A stretch of DNA of 64,000 nt, taken from assembly GCA_018335935.1 (NCBI GenBank), contig JAGXRG010000057.1:124001-188000 (forward strand), in the 5' to 3' direction. A program made the position numbers and the translations under genes. The stretch is from Chitinophagaceae bacterium (GTDB taxonomy: Bacteria; Bacteroidota; Bacteroidia; Chitinophagales; Chitinophagaceae). Positions 27,881 through 36,200 of this stretch are shown one piece after another (within the stretch, counting starts at the first letter, position 1; each line of letters begins with the position of its first letter). The notes under the pieces were generated by a model. The model did not search any database, was not told where the DNA came from, and worked only from the letters and a program-made list of their open reading frames with translations.

Positions 27881-28309
27881 ATGAAAAAAGTAAAAGATAT
27901 TTTAAATAGAAAAGGTACAAGTTTAATATATGTTCCCAAAAACACCATTGTTAGAGATGCATTAAAAACAATGGCTGAAAAAAATATTGGTTCCATTCTA
28001 ATAATGGAAGATGGACAATATTTAGGTTTAATGACAGAAAGAGATTATGCTAGAAAAGTAATTCTGCAAGGCAGATCTTCAAAAGAGTTGAATGTAGAAG
28101 AAATTATGTCTACAGAACATCCTCATGTTTCAAAAGAACATAGTATAGAGCAATGTATGCAACTGATGAGTGAAAATAATGTGAGATATTTGCCCGTTTT
28201 TGAAAATAACAAACTAGTAGGACTCATTTCTATTTTAGATGTAATTAAAGAAACTATTGTTGAACAGAAAGAAACCATTCAGCAATTAGAAAGTTATATT
28301 CATTCGTAA
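27881..28309 (+). CDS. CBS-pair protein
   Basis: The protein has 142 residues from the ATG at 27881 (MKKVKDILNRKG). It consists of one Bateman module: two CBS motifs, the first near NTIVRDALKTMAEKNIGSIL and the second near HSIEQCMQLMSENNVRYLPV, ending in GLISILDVIKETI and a short coiled tail. Such stand-alone pairs bind adenine nucleotides and act as regulators of unknown partners. A nearby upstream TATCTTTC is a weak -7 candidate. Confidence 0.88.
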   Translation: MKKVKDILNRKGTSLIYVPKNTIVRDALKTMAEKNIGSILIMEDGQYLGLMTERDYARKVILQGRSSKELNVEEIMSTEHPHVSKEHSIEQCMQLMSENNVRYLPVFENNKLVGLISILDVIKETIVEQKETIQQLESYIHS

Positions 28310-28317
28310 TATTAGCA

Positions 28318-28383
28318 GTCATTGAGAAGAACAAAGCAATCTCCTTTTTATATTAGATTTCTCAGCAAGAACTTCGAAATGAC
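28318..28383. repeat. Decayed dispersed inverted repeat
   Basis: The segment begins GTCATTGAGAAGAACAAAGC and ends CAAGAACTTCGAAATGAC. The outer arms GTCATT (28318-28323) and AATGAC (28378-28383) are perfect inverted repeats, while the interior is degraded. It resembles, from memory, the widespread dispersed repeat whose ends read GTCATTGCGAGGAACGAAGC. It lies in the 91-base gap between two converging genes and may also act as a weak terminator. Confidence 0.5.
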
Positions 28384-28400
28384 GTAAAACCTTATCTTAA

Positions 28401-31019
28401 TTACAAAGCATTTTCTCTATCCTTCAATTCTTTTATTTTATCTAAAGCACCAGCAACCACATCACACATAATAGTATATAAAGCTCCTGGTTTATGGTTG
28501 TTATAAATATGCTCTAGTGCCAAATTTTCATTAGCAATAACCTGTTGAGGAATATTTGGATTCACAGAATTAATGCCATCTTGCAATAAACCAATAATTT
28601 CTTCTGCGGTTCTTCCTCTTAAATTTTTATCGCAACGGATAATAATTTCATCAAAATTTTTGGCAGAGATGGCTCCAAGTTCTCTAATGTCTTCATCTCT
28701 TCTATCTCCTGTCCCACTGATGACGCCTACTTTATATGGATAATCTAGCTTTCCAATAAAATCGCAAAGCAATTGTAGTCCATGTGGATTGTGTGCAAAG
28801 TCGGCTAAAAAAGTAAAGTTTTTAAAGTGGAAAAAATTTAGTCTTCCTGGTGTTGTATTACTTCCTGCAATAAAAGTTTGTAATCCTGTTTTAATATCAT
28901 TAATAGTAATAGATTTATACAAATAAGTTGCCATTACACTTGGCAAAGTATTAGCAATATTGTGTGTTGCTTTTCCTTCAAAAGTTAAAGGAATATCTTT
29001 TACGTGCATCACACGAATTTTCCATGTTCCTTTTAAAATACTTACATAACCATTTTCAAAAACAGTAGCTAATCCACCTTTTTTACAATGCTCTTGAATT
29101 CGTGGATTATTTTCATCCATACTAAATAAAGCAATATTGCATTTTAAATCTTTCTTCATGGCAAAAACCAAATCATCATCTGCATTTAACACTGCATAAC
29201 CATGAGGGAAAACGGTTTCTGGAACAACGGCTTTAACTTTTGCCATTTGCTCAATGGTATTAATACCACCTAAGCCCATATGATCTGCAGCCACATTGGT
29301 TACAATAGCAACATCACAATGTTGAAATGCTAAACCATTTTTTAATATGCCACCACGAGCACATTCTAATACTGCAAAATCTACAGTTGGATCTTTTAAA
29401 ACAAATGCACTTGAAATAGGACCAGTACAATCGCCCTTCATCATCAATTGATTTTGAATATAAACGCCATCGCTAGTCGTATACCCCACTTTTTTACCAG
29501 CTGTTTTACATATGTGTGCAGTCAATCTTGTCGTTGTGGTTTTTCCATTGGTTCCTGTTACTGCAATAATGGGAATTCTTCCATTGCCTTTATCTGGAAA
29601 CAACATATCAATTACAGGTTCTGCAACATTACGTGGCAAACCCTCTGCTGGTTCAATGTGCATTCTAAAACCTGGTGCAGCATTTACTTCTAAAATAGCT
29701 CCTCCATTTTCTGTTATTGGATTTCTTAAATCTTTAGCCATGATGTCAATACCACAGATATCTAATCCTATGATTTTTGCAATACGTTCACACATGAAAA
29801 TATTAGTTGGATGCACTTCATCAGTTACATCTGTACTAGTACCTCCTGTACTTAAATTAGCAGTTGGTTTTAATAATACCAATTCATCTTTTGCTGGAAT
29901 GGTTTCTAAAGTATAACCAATATCATCTAACATTTTTTGAGTGTATTGATCTACCGTAATTTGAGTCAATACTTTTTCATGACCATAACCTCTTCTTGGA
30001 TCTTTGTTAGTTTCATCAATTAAATATTGAATAGTATTTATTCCATCACCAATTACTGATGCTGGTGTTCGTAATGCAGCACAAATAAATTTTGAATCAA
30101 TCACTAAAACTCTAAAATCGAAGCCTGTTATAAATCTTTCAACAATTACACTTCTACCATATTCTTTAGCAGCTGCAAATGCTGATAAAGCTTGCTCCCA
30201 AGTAGTGATGTTTGTGGTATTGCCTTTACCATGATTACCATCAATAGGTTTTATAACTAAGGGGTACCCATATTTATCAACTGCTTCTTGTAAACCTACT
30301 TCGGTTCTTACAACAGTACCCCTTGGAACAGGAATTTCAGCAGCTTCTAATAAATTTTTTGTTTCTTCTTTATCGCATGCAATATCAACAGCAATATTGC
30401 TTGTTGTAGAGGCAATAGTGGCTCTTATTCTTTTTTGATGCACGCCATAACCTAATTGTACTAAACTGTGCTTATTTAATCTGATGTATGGAATGCCTCT
30501 CTTTAAGGCTTCGTCAACAATACAACCTGTGCTGGGTCCTAATCTAGTATCTTCCCTTATTACTCTTAATTCTTGTATATCATTTGCCAAATCATATTCA
30601 GTTCCATCCACTAATGCTTGTGCAATTCTTACAGCTGCTTTTGCCGCATAAACACCAGCTTCTTCTTCCATATAATTAAACACAACATTATATTCTCCTT
30701 CTTTACCAGTTCCTCGTGTTCTACCAAAACCGGTTTCCATACCTGCTAAAGTTTGAATCTCGAGAGCAATATGTTCAATAACATGCCCCATCCATGTGCC
30801 TTCTTTAACTCTAAAGAAAAAACCTCCTGGCTTTGCTTCACTACATCTATGTCCATACATGCTTGGAAACATCGTTTCTAATCTTTCAGAAAAACCATTA
30901 ATACTATTGGTAGGCCTTTGTTCTAAGTCTTCTAATTGCAAACGCATTTGAATGAGCTTGGTTCTACGAACGCTCCAATAGTTTGGTCCACGAAGTATTT
31001 TAATTTCTTCTATTTTCAT
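28401..31019 (-). CDS. cphA: Cyanophycin synthetase
   Basis: The 872-residue enzyme polymerises aspartate and arginine into cyanophycin. Three parts are visible: the N-terminal CphA domain (1-160, with WMGHVIEHIALEIQ), an ATP-grasp domain (about 220-470, with KPIDGNHGKGNTT and the metal-binding LEVNAAPGFRMH), and a Mur-ligase-like domain (about 480-870) with the P-loop GTNGKTT at 489-495. Full length. Neither cyanophycinase (cphB) nor isoaspartyl dipeptidase lies adjacent. It probably has its own promoter, with lptC upstream on the same strand 99 bases away. Confidence 0.96.
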   Translation of the reverse strand: MKIEEIKILRGPNYWSVRRTKLIQMRLQLEDLEQRPTNSINGFSERLETMFPSMYGHRCSEAKPGGFFFRVKEGTWMGHVIEHIALEIQTLAGMETGFGRTRGTGKEGEYNVVFNYMEEEAGVYAAKAAVRIAQALVDGTEYDLANDIQELRVIREDTRLGPSTGCIVDEALKRGIPYIRLNKHSLVQLGYGVHQKRIRATIASTTSNIAVDIACDKEETKNLLEAAEIPVPRGTVVRTEVGLQEAVDKYGYPLVIKPIDGNHGKGNTTNITTWEQALSAFAAAKEYGRSVIVERFITGFDFRVLVIDSKFICAALRTPASVIGDGINTIQYLIDETNKDPRRGYGHEKVLTQITVDQYTQKMLDDIGYTLETIPAKDELVLLKPTANLSTGGTSTDVTDEVHPTNIFMCERIAKIIGLDICGIDIMAKDLRNPITENGGAILEVNAAPGFRMHIEPAEGLPRNVAEPVIDMLFPDKGNGRIPIIAVTGTNGKTTTTRLTAHICKTAGKKVGYTTSDGVYIQNQLMMKGDCTGPISSAFVLKDPTVDFAVLECARGGILKNGLAFQHCDVAIVTNVAADHMGLGGINTIEQMAKVKAVVPETVFPHGYAVLNADDDLVFAMKKDLKCNIALFSMDENNPRIQEHCKKGGLATVFENGYVSILKGTWKIRVMHVKDIPLTFEGKATHNIANTLPSVMATYLYKSITINDIKTGLQTFIAGSNTTPGRLNFFHFKNFTFLADFAHNPHGLQLLCDFIGKLDYPYKVGVISGTGDRRDEDIRELGAISAKNFDEIIIRCDKNLRGRTAEEIIGLLQDGINSVNPNIPQQVIANENLALEHIYNNHKPGALYTIMCDVVAGALDKIKELKDRENAL

Positions 31020-31118
31020 GTATTGATATTAAAGTAAATATGATTAGAAAATGTGCTACAGTTTTATGCTCGGAAGATAAGAGAAAAAAGTATTGCTTTT
31101 GAGAAGTTTTATTACAAA

Positions 31119-31694
31119 TTAAAAGTCGCTGCTATCTTTTAAAATAATAAAGCTATTAGCATTATTATTATAAATGCTACCTATCTTAAACAAGCTAACG
31201 TTTTTAAACGCCTGATCGCTTTGCATACCTCGAGCAAATATTTTTTGTCGAATGCTACCATTATCCTGACTAATTACAACGGGTTTATCTGTAAAAAAGC
31301 TGCCTTTGTTTTGATCCCAAATTAATTCGTTACACCATAAAGTATCTTTCTGAATATTGTACACCACAACACTATCCTTGAGCAAAACGGTGTTTTCAAA
31401 TTCTAAATACCTTCCATATTTAGCAAACAAAAAACTTTCTGGTTTTAAAGAACTATCGTAAAACTGAACATTTAATGTTTTGGTAAACTCAACTTTGGCA
31501 CTATCATATTGACTACGTAACATATAAGGTGCAGTAAGTTTGGCTTTAACCTTTCCGGCAGTACTCATATAACTTTCTATATACTTACCTTCTTCAACAC
31601 CAATTTTTTTTATGGATAATGCATTCACCACCTGCATATCATTTTCACAAGAAAATAAAAATAAAATGAAACATAAATACAGAATTTTTTTCAT
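31119..31694 (-). CDS. lptC: LptC-like LPS export lipoprotein
   Basis: The protein has 191 residues from the ATG at 31694 (MKKILYL); a TTG nine bases upstream is less likely. It has a signal peptide with lipobox FSC (C16). The rest is a run of beta strands with the LptC pattern (TAPYMLRSQYDSAKVEFT, then FENTVLLKDSVVVYN and DTLWCNELIWD). LptC links the ABC complex LptBFG to the periplasmic bridge in lipopolysaccharide transport. Most bacteria anchor it by a membrane helix; a lipoprotein form is usual in Bacteroidota. Confidence 0.85.
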   Translation of the reverse strand: MKKILYLCFILFLFSCENDMQVVNALSIKKIGVEEGKYIESYMSTAGKVKAKLTAPYMLRSQYDSAKVEFTKTLNVQFYDSSLKPESFLFAKYGRYLEFENTVLLKDSVVVYNIQKDTLWCNELIWDQNKGSFFTDKPVVISQDNGSIRQKIFARGMQSDQAFKNVSLFKIGSIYNNNANSFIILKDSSDF

Positions 31695-31748
31695 GCAAAG
31701 CAAATATCAACAATTAAAGGAATGAAATAATTTGAAATGAAGATTTAT

Positions 31749-31764
31749 GGTATAAATTTATACC
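31749..31764. promoter_or_regulatory. Perfect 16-bp palindrome between lptC and the S10 gene
   Basis: GGTATAAATTTATACC is a perfect inverted repeat in the 89-base gap between two divergent genes (lptC start 31694, S10 start 31784). It contains a TAAATTTA core like a -7 box on both strands. It could be an operator for a dimeric regulator or a pair of opposed promoter boxes; I cannot tell which. Confidence 0.45.
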
Positions 31765-31783
31765 TTCTAAAAATAGTTTCATC

Positions 31784-33298
31784 ATGAAAAAAATTGTTTT
31801 TCTTTTAATTACCATTGTTTTTTCTAATTTTTCTTTTGCTCAAACCAAAGAAGACAAACCCAACACTACATTAAATATTTTAAATGCAGACCAAACAGTT
31901 ACCACCAATCATACTGTTACTGTTAAAGGAACTAATATTCCTTATAAAGCCATTGCCGGCACTATACCTGTATGGAATGATTCTGGAAAAATAACAGCAG
32001 GAGTTTTTTTTACTTATTATGAAAGAAATGATATTCAAGATAGAACAAACAGACCTTTAATTATCTCTTTTAATGGTGGGCCTGGAACTCCAAGTGTTTG
32101 GATGGAGTTGGGTTACACAGGACCAAAAATGTTAAACATTAACGAAGAAGGTTATCCTATACAACCTTATGGAGTAAAAGAAAACCCTCATTCATTAATT
32201 GATATAGCCGATATTGTTTATGTAGATCCTGTAAACACTGGCTATTCAAGAATTGTTGGCAATGCACCTAAATCGGCTTTTTTTGGAGTGAATGCCGATA
32301 TTAAATATTTGGCAGAATGGATAAGTACTTTTGTTACACGTTATAACAGATGGCCATCTCCAAAATATTTGGTTGGAGAAAGTTATGGAACAAATCGTGT
32401 GTCTGGTTTAGCTTTAGAACTACAACAAAGTCAGTGGATGTTTTTAAATGGTGTGGTTTTAGTCTCTCCTACAATTTTAGGTATTGAAAGAAATGGACCT
32501 GTTGAGGTGGCTACAAGATTGCCCTATTATGCTGCAACAGCCTGGTATCATAAAATGTTACCGGCAGATTTACAACAAAAAGATTTAACTGATGTTTTAC
32601 CAGAAGTTGAAAACTTTACCATCAACGAATTATTGCCAGCACTTGCAAAAGGAGGCTTTTTAGAAGAAACCAGAAAAAGCGAAATGGCTAAAAGAATGGC
32701 TCGTTATTCTGGCATTAATGAAAAGGTAATTTATCAAAGAAATTTACAAATTTCTACTTCATTTTTTTGGAAAGAATTATTAAGAGATCAAGGTTTTACT
32801 GTTGGTAGATTAGATAGCAGATACTTGGGAATTGATAAGCAAGATGGTGGTGAATCGCCAGATTATAATGCTGAATTAATTTCTTGGAATCATGCATTTT
32901 CTCCTGCCATGAATTATTATTTAAGAGAGCATTTAAATTACAAAACAGATTTAAAATATTTTATGTTTGGCCCTGTTCATCCTTGGGATAGAACGAATGA
33001 TAAAACTGGCGAAAACCTACGATTAGCCATGGCTCAAAATCCATATTTACATGTAATGACTCAATCTGGTTATTATGATGGGGCCACCGATTATTTTAAT
33101 GCCAAATACAATATGTGGCAACTTGATCCTAGCGGAAAAATGAAAGATCGCTTGAGTTGGAAAGGCTATAGAAGTGGCCATATGATGTATTTAAGAAAAC
33201 CAGACCTTGAAACCAGCACTAATGATTTAAGAGATTTCATTAAAAAAACTTTGCCTAAACCTAATCAGCCAGCACAATACGAACAAAAGAAAAAATAG
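31784..33298 (+). CDS. Secreted S10 serine carboxypeptidase
   Basis: The 504-residue protein has a signal peptide ending near Q20 (SFAQ). Serine carboxypeptidase features are the oxyanion region SFNGGPGTPSVWM, the nucleophile motif GESYG (S200), and later GYYDGATDYFNAKYNM and YRSGHMMY, which hold the aspartate and histidine. The family removes C-terminal residues and works at acidic pH. It is probably periplasmic or exported. It abuts the next, converging gene with no gap. Confidence 0.9.
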   Translation: MKKIVFLLITIVFSNFSFAQTKEDKPNTTLNILNADQTVTTNHTVTVKGTNIPYKAIAGTIPVWNDSGKITAGVFFTYYERNDIQDRTNRPLIISFNGGPGTPSVWMELGYTGPKMLNINEEGYPIQPYGVKENPHSLIDIADIVYVDPVNTGYSRIVGNAPKSAFFGVNADIKYLAEWISTFVTRYNRWPSPKYLVGESYGTNRVSGLALELQQSQWMFLNGVVLVSPTILGIERNGPVEVATRLPYYAATAWYHKMLPADLQQKDLTDVLPEVENFTINELLPALAKGGFLEETRKSEMAKRMARYSGINEKVIYQRNLQISTSFFWKELLRDQGFTVGRLDSRYLGIDKQDGGESPDYNAELISWNHAFSPAMNYYLREHLNYKTDLKYFMFGPVHPWDRTNDKTGENLRLAMAQNPYLHVMTQSGYYDGATDYFNAKYNMWQLDPSGKMKDRLSWKGYRSGHMMYLRKPDLETSTNDLRDFIKKTLPKPNQPAQYEQKKK

Positions 33299-36200
33299 TT
33301 ATTGTACAACAATATTTTCATTATAAATAAATGAAGTTTTTTTATTGCTTCTAATTTGAATAGAATATACACCAGTGATTAAATTATTCAAATCAATTTG
33401 AAACGTAGATGAACCACCAGAATGCAAGATTGACCTTTGATGTACTAATTGACCAAGTTGATTAGAGACTACTAAACTATAAACATCTTCGTCTAGGTTT
33501 TCAAATTGTAAGGTTAATTTTTTATTGATTGTTGGGTTGACAATTGAGATCAGATTGTTAATTCTACTTCCTGATTTAATATTAATAATACTACTGAATT
33601 GAAATTCTTTTGTATTATAATTAATTTTAATTCTATAAAAATTATTGGAACTATTTATATTCTGATCTAGCCAATCATATTGCTTTCTGCCATTTGTTAT
33701 CATAGAATATATTTTTGAAAACTTAATACCATCAATAGATTTCTCAACATCATAGCATTCAATACTATTTTCATTTTCTTTTGACCATTCTAACAAAATT
33801 CCATTTTGTTTTTCTGAAGCTTTTAAACTTATTGATGATGTTGATAATGGTAGTATTGGTCTAAAAATAATTTTGAATCTATCTGATTGAGCTGTTGCAG
33901 CATTTGCAACAGAAAAATTAAAGGTTGATCTATTGGTTAGGTTAATAGGTAGTTCAATATTCTGAAAGTTATCTATTAAAAAAGCTTGAAGATTTGAAGT
34001 TTCTAAATTTTTAGGAATAAACTCAAATTGATATTCAAAATTTCTGAGTCCAGTTAAATTTAAATAAATCGTGTCTTTATCATCTATAAGGGGTCTTGCT
34101 TCCATTGCCATTTTAAAATTATTTCTAACAATAGAAAATGTTTCATTTGAATTGTTGAATTTTACCACATCGAATTCATCTGAAGTCTGATTTGAAAAAA
34201 TAGTATCATATAATGCTGCAACTCCATCGCTTAATTGCCAAGTTCCGTCGGGGTTTTTAAAACTTAAATTAACAGCTAGTTTTTCTAATTGTCCATTTCC
34301 TGTTCTAAAAACATTATTAATATTGGTGGTAGACTTATGGCTTTCTTGGAAATTAATTGAACTTCCTAGTCCATTTGATTTTACAAAAAACGCTTGTCCA
34401 GATTGTATGTGTCTATATGCTGTACTATTATCTGGAGAATAAGTAAAATCGTTAGATCCATTTTTTATAACACTAACATATGATCCAGTTGTGGCTAATA
34501 ATGGATCCCACATATAAAAAACACTTTGAATGTTAGAATTAGAGGTTTTAAACAAGTCTAAATCTATTGGAGATGCATATGGATTACCAATAAGGTTGTA
34601 TTGATTATTAACCGATGAAATATTAATATTTTGTTGACCCGTTTGTAGCTTTCCTGTTGCTTGTATTGTTGTTGGTGCAGCACCACTTGTAATATTTCCT
34701 GAGCCATAAGGACCTGTTACAAAAACAGCAAAAGCATTATTAACCCCAGTATTTGCACCTGCATCTACTTCACTAATATTTGTATTATTTGTGTTTGTTA
34801 AAGTACTCCATCCTGTAGCTGCATTATATTTTCTAATATTACCACTCCCCCCAGCTAAGGTTAATCCATTTCCAGCAGAAGGGTGCCATAGTTCTATACC
34901 ATTATTTGGTGTTGGGGCACCTCCATTGTTTTGCCAAGCAGATTGAATAGTTATACCCGAAGTAGCATTTTTAACAGGTGAAGTAATCAACTTCCAAGCT
35001 CTTTTAGCTGGAAAATATCTTTCAACTGTTACATCTCCGATAATACTTGCACCCGCACCAAGAGCAGCAAACTGAGCAGTATTGTTTTGGTCTGATTTTA
35101 ATTTCAATAAATTATTCGTGTTCAGGGTTCCTGAATTTATACTTAATACTTCAGAAATTATAGTTGTGAATCCCAAAGAAACTCCTGCTGCATTATTAAT
35201 AACTAACTTTTTGACAAAACTATTTTGAAAATTGCAGGTTGTCTGAGGTTGTGTTCCATTATACTCAATGGTACCATTAGAAGCTACAATGTTTCCATAA
35301 TTTGCAATTATTGCTTTGGCTTTTAATATTCCGCTTACAGTTAGTGTAACCCCTGACTCAATAGTTAAATTATTAACTACTAAAGAATCATTACTATTAA
35401 TGGTTGGCATGTTTAGTGATGACGAGCTTATAATAATATTACTTCCTAAAGGAGGCTTTACTCCACCACACCAATTGTTAGCGTTAGAAATATTATTATT
35501 TTCTGATCCATACCATGTTGCAACTGGATTTTCACTATCTAAAGAACAAGGATTTTTTGTATACCATATAGGAGCTGTTATGCTTCTTTTTCCATTAATT
35601 GTTATATCAAGATAATAATAATAAGTGCCATTATCAATTAAGTTAGTATCCCTATAGCTTAATGTTGATGAGTTTACAGAAGTCAATTGAGTGGGGTTTA
35701 CACCACTACCTGGTGTTCCATACATTAGTTTTATTAAAGGTGTTGACCCTGGGTTTGTAGGATCTGAAGCTGTTGCAAAAATTACAGGAGAACCTTTTCC
35801 ATTAATGATGCTACCCATAGGATCATTATTTATAGTAAAAGTCACCCTTGTATCTCTATCTTGTGTTGCATAAAATCGTCTGTTTTTTAAAGCATTTAAT
35901 AAATTAGACTTGGTTAATGTTGAAGCCAATAGAACTAATCTATTTTCATTTGATCTACCAAAATTTGTATAATGATTATCGTGGTCCATTAATGGGCCTA
36001 AATGATAGCCTTTGGCTAACATTTTATTGAAGTAAGATAAAAATTTCATACTTGCAGGAGGATCATTATAACTACTATTAATTGAGAATGCATTTCCACT
36101 TTCAATAGCACAACCTATTATGGCACTATCTGCAGTAATATTATATGCTATTCCTTGAAGGTTATTAAAATCGCTGTTTTCAGGATGGGCTAAAGAAACA

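Noticed and set aside
29448-29916. Plus-strand ORFs inside cphA
   Set aside because: Opposite-strand shadows of the conserved Mur-ligase and ATP-grasp domains; no independent features.
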